Part shown: positions 15,581 to 23,417 of the stretch, one piece after another
Position numbering within the stretch: position 1 is the stretch's first letter
Layout of the letters: each line of letters opens with the position of its first letter
DNA from: an uncultured bacterium
GTDB lineage: Bacteria > Verrucomicrobiota > Kiritimatiellia > RFP12 > UBA1067
Assembly (NCBI GenBank): GCA_902799955.1
Contig: CADCCQ010000036.1
Location: forward strand, 1 to 32,775
DNA length: 32,775 bases
Reading direction: 5' to 3'
The notes under the pieces: generated by a model
The model's database searches: none
What the model saw: the letters and a program-made list of their open reading frames with translations, nothing else
Told to the model about the DNA's origin: nothing
Position numbers and translations under genes: made by a program

Positions 15581-17140
15581 ATGAATGTATTGATGATTGC
15601 ATCGCGTGGTGTCGTCGGGAAGGGTCTTTTTGCAACAAGTCAGGGGATGATTGCTTTGAGAAGATCAGGAGTCAGTCTTTTGATGGCGTTAGCGGCGGTG
15701 TGTGCGGGGTTTGCCGCGAATGCGCAGATTCGTCTGGCCGCGCCGTTCGCCGACAACATGGTGATGCAGCGCTGCGTGCCGGTCCCGGTGTGGGGCACGG
15801 CGACGCCCGGAGAGGCGGTGACGGTTGAATTCGCCGGGCAGTCGAAGACGGCGAAGGCCGACGCCAGTGGCGAGTGGCGCGTCCGTCTCGACCCGATGGA
15901 GGCGTCATGCGAAAACCGCACGATGAAAGTCTCCGTCGCGGGGAGCCACGAAGAGATTGTCAACGTTCTCGTAGGCGAAGTATGGTTCGCGAGCGGCCAG
16001 TCGAACATGGAGTGTCCGATATGGGGTCCGAGCCCCCGCTACCGCGACGGGAAGGGCGGTGTTATGACGCGGATGACACGGCGTCCGTTCGTGCGCTACG
16101 CGAAGAACGACCGGCCCTGGAGCGCTGTGCCGGAACGCGGCTGGAAAGCCGAATGGCGCGACTTCTCGCCCGAATCGTTCAGGGATTGCTTCAAAAGGAA
16201 GGCGCTGTCTGCCGTCGCGTTCTATTTCGCGCTGGAACTCCACGACGCCCTCGGCGTCCCCGTCGGAATCGTCGATTCGTCTAAAGGCGGCTCCAACATC
16301 GACGCCTGGACGCCCCCGTCGGGCTATGCCGGACATCCGGCGCTCAAGGACGTCGTCGGATACAAGGCCGTCGCGAAGTGGGACAAGTCGATGGCGACGT
16401 CCGTCGTCGACGCCGACTACCACCAGCCGTCCGTCTTGTGGAACGGCCTTGTCGCGGCGTGGGCGCCATACGCGATCAAGGGTTTCATCTGGTACCAGGG
16501 CGAGCACAACGCCGTCCACGGCGATGCGGCGCGGTACTGCGAGAAGATGCACGCGCTCTACGACGGCTGGGCGAAGGAGTTCGCCAATCCCGACCTCAAG
16601 CTATACTTTGCTCAGCTGGCGCCATTCAGGATAAACTGGTTCGACCTCCAGATGGCGCAGGCGAAGTTTGCGGCAGAGGAGAAGAACGCGGCGATGGCGG
16701 CGACGTGCGACGTCGGGAACTGGAAAGACGTCCATCCAAACGACAAGGAAACGGTCGCCAGGCGTCTGCTCCTCCATGCCCTCAAGCGCGACTACGGCTT
16801 TGCGGACGTCATTGACGATTCGCCGACTGTCAAGGCTTGGAGGGTGGAGGGCGGACGCTTCGTCGTCTCCTTTGACGGTGCGGGCGCGTTCTACTGCTAC
16901 AATGCGGACAGATCGGAGCCGAGGGGATTCGAGGTCGCGGGCGAGGACGGCAAGTTCGTCGCGGCGTCCGTCAAGAACCGGATGCGCAACGGCTCCATTG
17001 GCGGCAAGGAACTCATCATCGGCTCAGATGCAGTCGCCGCGCCGAAGAGACTGCGGTATCTTGGCGGGGCGCACCGGGCGGGCTCTATCTACTCGCTCGA
17101 CTCGGGGCTTCCGCTCGCGCCGTTCGAGATCGGAGATTGA
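15581..17140 (+). CDS. Secreted sialate O-acetylesterase (SGNH-type)
   Basis: A 519-residue protein that should remove O-acetyl groups from sialic acids or other acetylated glycans. After a signal sequence (LLMALAAVCAGFAANAQ, about residues 33-49) comes RLAAPFADNMVMQR, typical of this family, then the block I nucleophile in VWFASGQSNME (Ser141), WYQGEHNA, and the Asp/His pair in DVHPNDKE (Asp383, His385). The C-terminal 100 residues form a beta-sandwich. The start is uncertain: ATG 15581 has a weak AAAGAGA site, while in-frame ATG 15647 would give a more typical short signal peptide. It heads the fucosidase/pectinase locus; a poor TTGACT at 15537-15542 is the only promoter hint upstream. Confidence 0.9.
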   Translation: MNVLMIASRGVVGKGLFATSQGMIALRRSGVSLLMALAAVCAGFAANAQIRLAAPFADNMVMQRCVPVPVWGTATPGEAVTVEFAGQSKTAKADASGEWRVRLDPMEASCENRTMKVSVAGSHEEIVNVLVGEVWFASGQSNMECPIWGPSPRYRDGKGGVMTRMTRRPFVRYAKNDRPWSAVPERGWKAEWRDFSPESFRDCFKRKALSAVAFYFALELHDALGVPVGIVDSSKGGSNIDAWTPPSGYAGHPALKDVVGYKAVAKWDKSMATSVVDADYHQPSVLWNGLVAAWAPYAIKGFIWYQGEHNAVHGDAARYCEKMHALYDGWAKEFANPDLKLYFAQLAPFRINWFDLQMAQAKFAAEEKNAAMAATCDVGNWKDVHPNDKETVARRLLLHALKRDYGFADVIDDSPTVKAWRVEGGRFVVSFDGAGAFYCYNADRSEPRGFEVAGEDGKFVAASVKNRMRNGSIGGKELIIGSDAVAAPKRLRYLGGAHRAGSIYSLDSGLPLAPFEIGD

Positions 17141-17191
17141 AAACAGGAAGGGAAGGATAAAGAATGAAAACAGGAAGGGAAGGACAAAGAA
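17138..17191 (+). repeat. 27-nt tandem duplication in the fucosidase leader
   Basis: Two contiguous 27-nt copies (17138-17164 and 17165-17191) differ at one position (GGATAAAG against GGACAAAG). Each contains the purine-rich AGGAAGGGAAGGA. The first copy includes the stop codon of the preceding gene, and the second includes a ribosome-binding site for the fucosidase. Confidence 0.9.
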
Positions 17192-17196
17192 AATGA
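17164..17196 (+). other. Ten-codon leader ORF (MKTGREGQRK) coupled to the fucosidase
   Basis: Created by the tandem duplication: ATG 17164 has AGGAAGGGAAGGA ending 6 nt upstream, and the frame ends at TGA 17194-17196. That stop overlaps the fucosidase ATG (ATGA, 17193-17196). The arrangement is that of a translationally coupled leader peptide, but it may simply be a by-product of the duplication. Confidence 0.4.
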
Positions 17197-18581
17197 AGAT
17201 GGAAATGACGAGAAGAGGTTTCATGCGCGGCGCTTTGGCGGCCGGCGCGTATGGCGTGGCCGGGCGCGACTTTGGTTTCGCCGCGACGGCGGACGCCGCG
17301 GCCCTGCCGCTCCCGACGCCGGCACACCTGAAATGGGCGGACATGGAGCTTGGGATGTTCTACCACTTCGACATTCCGATCTTCGGCGGCGGACGCGCCC
17401 CGGACCCTAAGCGCTACAACCCGGCGAAACTTGACACCGATCAGTGGATGGAGGCCGCGAAGGCGTACGGCGCGAAGTACGTAGTCCTGACCGCGAAGCA
17501 TGGAGCGGGATTCATGCAGTGGCAGAGCGACATCTACCCGTATGGCGTCAAGCAGGCCACTTGGCGCGACGGCAAGGGCGACTTAGTGCGAGACTTCGTG
17601 ACGAGCGCGCGGAAGTACGGAATGCTCCCCGGCCTCTACGTGGCGATGCACTACAACTGGTTTCTCGGCGTGCGCAGGAGCAACGGGCGGGTTTCGTCGA
17701 AGGGTTACTACGGCTACGGCGAAGAGGCGCAGAGGAAGTATTCCGCAAGCTGCGAGGCGGTACTGAACGAACTTCTCACGAATTACGGGGAGCTTTTCGA
17801 GATCTGGTTCGACGGCGGCGTCCTGCCGCCTGAGGAGGGCGGACCACGTGCGCTCGAGATCATCGAACGTCTCCAGCCGAATGCGATCCTCTTCCAGGGA
17901 CCGAAACAGGCGAAGAACATCATCCGCTGGGTCGGCAACGAGCGCGGTGTCGCGCCCTATCCATGCTGGGCGACGGGCAGGGACGTCACGCAGTCCGACG
18001 GCGTCAAGGAGGCCAAGGGCGAGAAATACTCCGGCACGCCGGAGGGGAAGAAGTGGATGCCGGGCGAATGCGACGTGCCGCTCGGACGCGGCAAGTGGCT
18101 CTGCACGGACCATCCCGAAAGGCCGTACTGGACGATGGACCAGCTCATGAACATGTACGACCGCTCTGTGGGGCGCAACTGCAACCTCATCCTCAACGCC
18201 GCGCCGAGGCAGGACGGGCTGGTCGCCGACGAGGAGATGAAGATCTACGCCGAATTCGGACGGCGCATCAAGGCACGCTACTCGAACAGACTCGCGAAGA
18301 CAGAGGGGACGGGCGAGCGCATCGACCTCGAAATCCCCAAAGACGGCGGGCCTGTCAACCAGGTCGTGCTGATGGAGCGCATCGAACACGGCGAGCGAAT
18401 CCGGAAGTTCGAGATAGAGGCTTTGTCCGGCGGACAGTGGAAGAAGATTTACGCTGGCTCCTGCGTCGGGCACAAACACATCGTCCGCTTCGACAAGATT
18501 GCGGCGGAGCGTCTGCGCCTTTCCGTCACGGCATCCGCCGCGACGCCGCTCATCCGCGACTTCTCGGCCTATTGCAACTGA
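17193..18581 (+). CDS. GH29 alpha-L-fucosidase, Tat-exported
   Basis: A 462-residue GH29 enzyme releasing terminal alpha-L-fucose from glycans. It opens with a twin-arginine signal (MTRRGFMRGALAAGAYG), so it is exported folded. The barrel begins LKWADMELGMFYHFDI, with YVVLTAKHGAGFMQW near residue 95 and the nucleophile in ELFEIWFDGG (Asp207). The C-terminal part (about 380-462) is a beta-sandwich resembling the discoidin-like domains of such fucosidases. ATG 17193 is chosen because it follows the purine-rich AGGGAAGGA and includes the whole Tat signal. The base start is embedded in a duplicated leader. It lies 52 bp after the sialate esterase and is probably co-transcribed with it. Confidence 0.92.
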   Translation: MKMEMTRRGFMRGALAAGAYGVAGRDFGFAATADAAALPLPTPAHLKWADMELGMFYHFDIPIFGGGRAPDPKRYNPAKLDTDQWMEAAKAYGAKYVVLTAKHGAGFMQWQSDIYPYGVKQATWRDGKGDLVRDFVTSARKYGMLPGLYVAMHYNWFLGVRRSNGRVSSKGYYGYGEEAQRKYSASCEAVLNELLTNYGELFEIWFDGGVLPPEEGGPRALEIIERLQPNAILFQGPKQAKNIIRWVGNERGVAPYPCWATGRDVTQSDGVKEAKGEKYSGTPEGKKWMPGECDVPLGRGKWLCTDHPERPYWTMDQLMNMYDRSVGRNCNLILNAAPRQDGLVADEEMKIYAEFGRRIKARYSNRLAKTEGTGERIDLEIPKDGGPVNQVVLMERIEHGERIRKFEIEALSGGQWKKIYAGSCVGHKHIVRFDKIAAERLRLSVTASAATPLIRDFSAYCN

Positions 18582-18625
18582 GCGGGCGGCACATCCGCCT
18601 GGCTAAGATTAGAAGCATGGGAACC

Positions 18626-18654
18626 GTGACAACACTGTTTTGTTGTGGCATAAT
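18626..18654 (+). promoter_or_regulatory. Promoter with internal operator-like inverted repeat, before the GH28 gene
   Basis: GTGACA (18626-18631) and CATAAT (18649-18654), the latter with extended TGG, are 17 bp apart. The spacer region carries a perfect dyad, ACAACA (18629-18634), CTGTTT, TGTTGT (18641-18646). A repressor bound there would block RNA polymerase. Confidence 0.55.
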
Positions 18655-18673
18655 AGCGGACAAGGAGAGCAAG

Positions 18674-20053
18674 ATGACAAACCGATACGCGATGAAGCAA
18701 TTCGGGAGAAAAAAGAAACGAAACGGAATCGCGTTCGCGGCGGTTGCCGCGGTGTTCGCGGCGTGTGCCGCGCCAGCGACGGCGCGGACGCTCGACGTGA
18801 CCGCCTACGGCGCGAAGCCGGACGGCGTGACGGACAACACGGCCGCCATCCAGAAGGCGATCGACGACTGCTCCGCCAAGGGCGGCGGGCGCGTCCTCGT
18901 GCCGGGCGGCGGCGCGTACATGACGTACACGCTCAGCCTCAAGAACAACGTCGATCTGCACATCGACTGCGGCGCGACGCTCCTCGGCGGCGAGGATCCG
19001 CTCAAGTACCCGCTCTTCGGCCATTCCGAGCACTGGAACGCCGAACGCGCCCTGCGCTTCAACTACCGCGCGATGTTCTACACCGTCGCCCAGACGAACG
19101 TCTCCATCTCCGGCGCCGGCACGATCGACGGCAACAACGAGAAGTTCCACCACTGGGAGCCGAAGAAGAACTGGACCGGCTACAACTGGTGGCGCAACAG
19201 CCACACGAACGTGACGGGCCGGTGCGTGTTCTTCGTCGCCTGCCGGGACGTGCGCCTCGACGACGTCCTCATCCGCAACCCCGGCGGATGGGCGAACTGG
19301 TTCCTGGACTGCGACCGCGTAGGCGTGCGCGGCGCGCGGATCGAATGCGACCACCGCTTCCCGAACGGCGACGGACTCCACTTCGGCGGCTGCCGCGACG
19401 TAGTGGTGAGCGACTGCGTCGTCGATTCGCAGGACGACGCGCTCGTCATCCGCTGCCACCAGGAGCAGATGAAGAAGTCCCGCCCCTGCGAACGCGTGCT
19501 GGTGAACAACTGCGTCTTGCGCTCCGCCAGATGCTACGCGATCCGCATGGGATGGCGCGGGGACGGCCCGATGAAGGACATCCTGCTGAGCAACATCGTG
19601 TGCCCCCATTCCCGTTGGGGAATTGGCTTCTTCTATCCGGACGAGGCGTCGGGCTGGGCGAAGCACAAGGACCCGCCGCGCGGACAGGGCCTCGTACCGC
19701 CGCCGCCCGAAACGCTGATTCCGTTCTACATGAAGAACGTCCGCTTCTCGAACGTCCATATCACGTGCGAGGACGAGCCGATCTGGCTCAAGGTCGACAA
19801 CGGCACGCCGTTCCAGTACATGCGCGACATCTCGTTCTCGGACTGCTCCTTCCGCAGCGGCGTGCCGCCGCACATCGAGTGCTGCGCCAAGTACAGGAGG
19901 CGTTTCTCGAACTGGCGCTTCTCGAACGTCACCTTCGACTTCAGGCGCATGAAGTGGGCGAAGAAGCCGACCGCCGCGGACATCTTCCGGGCCGTCGACG
20001 GCTTCGAATTCATTAACACGCGGTTCTCGCTTCGCGCGAAACCCGCCAAGTGA
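18674..20053 (+). CDS. GH28-type polygalacturonase/pectate-degrading beta-helix enzyme
   Basis: A 459-residue secreted protein: basic N-terminus, hydrophobic signal (IAFAAVAAVFAACAAPATA), then the beta-helix start LDVTAYGAKPDGVTDNTAAI, characteristic of pectin-acting parallel beta-helix enzymes. NGDGLHFGG (Asp233) and SQDDAL (Asp254, Asp255) match the catalytic Asp motifs of GH28. The usual GHG-type segment is replaced by RSARCYAIRMG, so the exact specificity (polygalacturonase, rhamnogalacturonase or exo-acting) is open. ATG 18674 has AAGGAG 6 nt upstream. It has its own promoter and is followed after 9 nt by the metallo-beta-lactamase-fold gene. Confidence 0.87.
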   Translation: MTNRYAMKQFGRKKKRNGIAFAAVAAVFAACAAPATARTLDVTAYGAKPDGVTDNTAAIQKAIDDCSAKGGGRVLVPGGGAYMTYTLSLKNNVDLHIDCGATLLGGEDPLKYPLFGHSEHWNAERALRFNYRAMFYTVAQTNVSISGAGTIDGNNEKFHHWEPKKNWTGYNWWRNSHTNVTGRCVFFVACRDVRLDDVLIRNPGGWANWFLDCDRVGVRGARIECDHRFPNGDGLHFGGCRDVVVSDCVVDSQDDALVIRCHQEQMKKSRPCERVLVNNCVLRSARCYAIRMGWRGDGPMKDILLSNIVCPHSRWGIGFFYPDEASGWAKHKDPPRGQGLVPPPPETLIPFYMKNVRFSNVHITCEDEPIWLKVDNGTPFQYMRDISFSDCSFRSGVPPHIECCAKYRRRFSNWRFSNVTFDFRRMKWAKKPTAADIFRAVDGFEFINTRFSLRAKPAK

Positions 20054-20062
20054 GGCTACAGG

Positions 20063-21358
20063 ATGAACAGACGCGAATTCTTGTGCGGCGGAATCGCCAT
20101 GCTGGGCGTCGGTGCGGCGGGACGCGCCGCGGCGGACGTGATGGCGCGGCATCCGCTCGCGGGGAAGTCCCTCCCGAAATGGGAGAAGGGGCACTTCCGC
20201 ATCTCGATGATCTACACGGGAGCCTCCGAATCGTCGTTTCTCGTGTTTCCGGACGGGACCTCGATGCTGATCGACTGCGGGGACTGCGGCTATGCGAAGC
20301 CCGGCGACGCGAAGGCGGCGCGCCTTCGCCTTCCGCCCCTGCCGGACGCCTCGCGCCGGGCGGGCGAATGGACCGCCCGGTACGTGTTGCGGGAAAATCC
20401 GTTCGGGCGCAAGGTGGACTACTTCATGCTGTCGCACTACCATTACGATCATTCAGGATGCGTCCGGTTCAGCGCAGGGAGGAGCGCGAACGGGAAATAC
20501 ACGCTGAGCGGATTCGGGCAGGCTCTGGATTTCCTGGACTTCGGGACGATCATCGACCGCGCATGGCCGGACATGGACGATCCAGTGCCGCGTCCCGACG
20601 CTTTCATGAGCGGGACGGGCGCGGTGAAGCTCATCAAGGAGGCGTATGCCGAGGCGGAGCGGCGCGGAACGAAGATCGAGAAGTTCCGCCTGGGAAAAGG
20701 GGGCCGGCAGATTGCCCTGCGGCACGGCGGGTGCGAAGGGTTCAGTGCGCGGCCCCTCTGTTCGTGCGGGCGCATCCTGAGGCGCGACGGGTCGGTTCTC
20801 GATCTCGCCACGCTCGGGGAACGGAACACCGTCGGCAACGAGAACACGCTCTCCGTCGGGCTTGTGCTTTCGGTCGGCGACTTCCGATATTACACGGCGG
20901 GGGACTTCTGGGGCCACGCGATCGGAGCCGGGAAGAAGAAAATCGATTTTGAGGACGTCCTTGCGGCGGAGTGTCCGCAGGTGGACGTCGCCAAGGCGAA
21001 TCACCACGCCCACTCGACGATGCCCCCGGCGCTCGTGAAGGCGCTTCGCGCACGCGTGGTCCTTGGAAGCGTCTGGCATGTGCGACAGTCGATGAGATCG
21101 ACGATGCGCAGCCTCCACACGGCCGACTGGCCTTATCTCTACGTGCCAGGCCACTTTCCCCGTGCACGGCGCGAGGAGGATGCGTCGGAGGCGTGGCTGG
21201 GGTGCGTTGCGCCGGAGGCTTTCGTCGGCGCGCATTCCGTGATCGACGTCGCGCCCGGCGGCAGGACGTATCGCCTCATGCTGGTCGATGCCCGCGACGA
21301 GCGTGGAACGGTCCTCGGCGCATACGACTTCACGACCGCGAAGAAAGAAAGTCTTTAA
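20063..21358 (+). CDS. Tat-exported metallo-beta-lactamase-fold hydrolase
   Basis: A 431-residue protein with a twin-arginine-like signal (MNRREFLCGGIAMLGVGAAG) and an MBL fold. The metal site SHYHYDHSG gives the HxHxDH motif (His125, His127, Asp129, His130). AGDFWGH and KANHHAHST supply candidates for the remaining Asp and His ligands, as in ComEC-like MBL domains. Substrate is unknown; relatives include nucleases, lactonases and phosphodiesterases. It lies 9 nt after the GH28 gene and is probably co-transcribed, so a role in processing a product released from pectin or another glycan is possible but unproven. A GAGG in the stop region of the previous gene is the likely ribosome-binding site. 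Confidence 0.85.
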   Translation: MNRREFLCGGIAMLGVGAAGRAAADVMARHPLAGKSLPKWEKGHFRISMIYTGASESSFLVFPDGTSMLIDCGDCGYAKPGDAKAARLRLPPLPDASRRAGEWTARYVLRENPFGRKVDYFMLSHYHYDHSGCVRFSAGRSANGKYTLSGFGQALDFLDFGTIIDRAWPDMDDPVPRPDAFMSGTGAVKLIKEAYAEAERRGTKIEKFRLGKGGRQIALRHGGCEGFSARPLCSCGRILRRDGSVLDLATLGERNTVGNENTLSVGLVLSVGDFRYYTAGDFWGHAIGAGKKKIDFEDVLAAECPQVDVAKANHHAHSTMPPALVKALRARVVLGSVWHVRQSMRSTMRSLHTADWPYLYVPGHFPRARREEDASEAWLGCVAPEAFVGAHSVIDVAPGGRTYRLMLVDARDERGTVLGAYDFTTAKKESL

Positions 21359-21364
21359 AAACCG

Positions 21365-21380
21365 CGGGGGCTGTCCCCCG
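21365..21380. repeat. GC palindrome (CGGGGG-CTGT-CCCCCG)
   Basis: A perfect 6-bp stem with a CTGT loop lies between the MBL-fold and isomerase genes. On the plus strand it is followed by AAAACTACA, so it is not a plus-strand terminator. It may be an mRNA-processing or stability element, or a REP-like repeat. Confidence 0.45.
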
Positions 21381-21394
21381 AAAACTACACAGAC

Positions 21395-22249
21395 ATGAAA
21401 CACCAACTGAAATATCGATTCGCATTGTCGGTCTTGACCGCGTTCTGCTCGGCATGCGCCTTCGCCGCGCCACGTCTTGCGTTCCAGACGTATGCCGTGC
21501 GCGACTTGTGCGAAAAGGACTTCGCCGGCACGCTCAAGGCGGCGAAGGCGATGGGCTTCGAGGGCGTAGAGACGGGCCGATTCTACGGTCTTGACGCGAA
21601 AGGACTCAAAGCCGCGTGCGACGAGGCGGGACTGGAGCTTGTGGCGCTCCAGCTCTATCCGCACTGTCTCACCGAGCCGCAGCTCGCCGAGACGATCAAG
21701 TTCTGCAAGGAAAGCGGCGCAAAACGAATCAACGTGGCCTGGTACAAGGGAAGCGCGGAAAACGCCAACGACTGGCAGCTGCTCGTGAACGTCCTCAACC
21801 ACGCGGCGGAGGTCTGCGCGAAGGAGGGAATCGAAGTCGCCTACCACAACCACGACCAGGAGTTCAAGATTTCACTGCACGGGCGCACGGCGATGGAATG
21901 GCTCTATGACGGCGACGGGCCGGGGATTTTGCGGCAGGTGAACGAGACGCCGCGCTTCTCGCCGCTCGTGAAGCAGGAGCTGGACATCGGATGGTGCGTC
22001 TTGGCGGGCGGCGACCCGCTTGCGTGGCTTGCCGCCCATCCGCGCCGCAACCCGACCGTTCACGTCATGCCGGCGGGCGGACGGTCCCTCGGCGACGCGA
22101 ACGATCGCGCGGACTGGAGGCGCATAATCCCGGCGCTCGTGGCCGACGGCGTGGAGTGGCTGGTCGTGAAGCCTGTCGCCCGCCCCGATTCGCTTGCCGA
22201 CCTCAAGGCGAGCATTGACTACTTGAGGCGTTTACACCCCCGGAAATAG
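21395..22249 (+). CDS. Secreted sugar phosphate isomerase/epimerase-like TIM barrel
   Basis: A 284-residue xylose-isomerase-like TIM-barrel protein (AP endonuclease family 2 superfamily) with a signal peptide (RFALSVLTAFCSACAFAAP). Recognisable family elements are RLAFQTYAVRD, MGFEGVETGRFYG, GIEVAYHNHDQEF near residue 150 and QELDIGWCVLAGGDP near 190, which carry the conserved Glu/His/Asp metal ligands of the fold. The reaction is unknown; exported relatives are common in PVC bacteria and may act on free sugars in the periplasm. There is no clear Shine-Dalgarno before ATG 21395. Its last 47 bp overlap, tail to tail, the minus-strand regulator gene. Confidence 0.85.
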   Translation: MKHQLKYRFALSVLTAFCSACAFAAPRLAFQTYAVRDLCEKDFAGTLKAAKAMGFEGVETGRFYGLDAKGLKAACDEAGLELVALQLYPHCLTEPQLAETIKFCKESGAKRINVAWYKGSAENANDWQLLVNVLNHAAEVCAKEGIEVAYHNHDQEFKISLHGRTAMEWLYDGDGPGILRQVNETPRFSPLVKQELDIGWCVLAGGDPLAWLAAHPRRNPTVHVMPAGGRSLGDANDRADWRRIIPALVADGVEWLVVKPVARPDSLADLKASIDYLRRLHPRK

Positions 22250-23402
22250 GGTTGCATGCGCATTTCCTGTATTCGCGCATTGTCATGCCGGTACGGGCGA
22301 GGAACATCTTCTTCGCGAAGCCGTCCGATTCGTAGCCGCATTTCTCCACGACCATCGCGACGGGAAGGCTGCTGCGGGAGAGCAGGTCACACATGTTGCG
22401 GAACCTGACGTCGTGTACCTCGTCGAGAATTGTGCGCCCGGTCTCCTTGCGGAACCGGCTCGTGGCGAGCGAACGCGAACATCCCATCGCGGCGGCGACC
22501 GCGTCAATTGAAATGCCGCGTTCGCAGCCGTGCCGGCGCACGTACTCGAGCGCATGGCGAACGGGGAGACTCTGTCCCCTGTCGGCGGACGTCGAGCCAC
22601 GCCGCACGATGCGCAGCGGGCCGTAGTGTTCGGTATTCGGGAAGGGGCATGCGGAACCAGAAGGACTTGCGGGACGGGAGGTGTCTAATCGGGCGATTTC
22701 TTCGGTAAGCATTTCGCCGAGCCGCCATCCCGCGCCCTCGAAGTCCGGCTCTACGCTCGTAAGACCGGGCGAGACCGATTCGCAGAGTGCCTCGTCGTTG
22801 TCGATGCCGGCGATTGCAATGTCGTCGGGGATGGAAAGCCCGGCCTTTGTCGCGGCATGGTATGCCTCCATCGCGCAGTAGTCGTTCGCGCCGAGGATGC
22901 CGCACGGTTTCGGCAGAGAACGCAGCGCGGCGACGAGCGACTTGCGGTGCAGCACGACGACGGAATGCCCGGCGCGTTTCGCGTCAGCCTTGAACTGCTC
23001 AAGCCTTGGAGCGTCCCAGTTGAAGCCCTTTTCCGTGCTGAGGTATGCGTATGAGCGGCATCCGAGCGCAAGGAGTTCTTGTATGGCGAGGGCGGCGGTT
23101 GCGGCGGAGTCGTGCAGAAGGCATGGATGTTCGGTGGACGGCATCCTGGGGTTTTGGTCAAGATAGACGGTGGGGAAGCCATGGAACACAGAATCCGGGG
23201 CACGTCCGTTCGACATCGCGCGGTCAACGAGACATCCGGTGGGCGACCAGTTTTCGAGCGCGCGGCGTACGTCAGAGGCCGTGGCGAAACGCTCCACGAG
23301 CTGCACGAACCAGTCGTGTCCCTTAGCGTAGCGGAGGATTCCATCCAGCTTCTGCCGCCAGCTCTTCCGCGTCGTTGATTGAAAGAACAGTATTATCTTC
23401 AT
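22203..23402 (-). CDS. XylR-like transcriptional regulator (LacI-type sensor + AraC HTH)
   Basis: A 399-residue regulator. Residues 1-270 are a periplasmic-binding-protein/LacI-like sugar sensor (DNDEALCESVSPGLTSVEPD is typical), and residues about 285-385 are an AraC-type double HTH (ISIDAVAAAMGCSRSLATSRFRKETG...VVEKCGYESDGFAKKMF). This is the architecture of E. coli XylR, which activates pentose genes on ligand binding. Here it probably senses a sugar released by the surrounding enzymes. After MTMREYRK it has an extra tail of about 18 residues read antisense to the isomerase gene. It starts 15 bp after the ATPase gene on the same strand and may be co-transcribed with it. No strong Shine-Dalgarno is visible before 23402. 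Confidence 0.9.
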   Translation of the reverse strand: MKIILFFQSTTRKSWRQKLDGILRYAKGHDWFVQLVERFATASDVRRALENWSPTGCLVDRAMSNGRAPDSVFHGFPTVYLDQNPRMPSTEHPCLLHDSAATAALAIQELLALGCRSYAYLSTEKGFNWDAPRLEQFKADAKRAGHSVVVLHRKSLVAALRSLPKPCGILGANDYCAMEAYHAATKAGLSIPDDIAIAGIDNDEALCESVSPGLTSVEPDFEGAGWRLGEMLTEEIARLDTSRPASPSGSACPFPNTEHYGPLRIVRRGSTSADRGQSLPVRHALEYVRRHGCERGISIDAVAAAMGCSRSLATSRFRKETGRTILDEVHDVRFRNMCDLLSRSSLPVAMVVEKCGYESDGFAKKMFLARTGMTMREYRKCACNPISGGVNASSSQCSP

Positions 23403-23417
23403 GTGCGTTTCTTTTGC

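Noticed and set aside
17138..17196. CRISPR-like repeat
   Set aside because: The two copies are directly adjacent with no spacer, and no cas gene is present.
18569..20452. A 627-codon minus-strand open frame opposite the GH28 gene
   Set aside because: The plus strand encodes a signal peptide and beta-helix enzyme with catalytic motifs; the antisense product has no recognisable domain.
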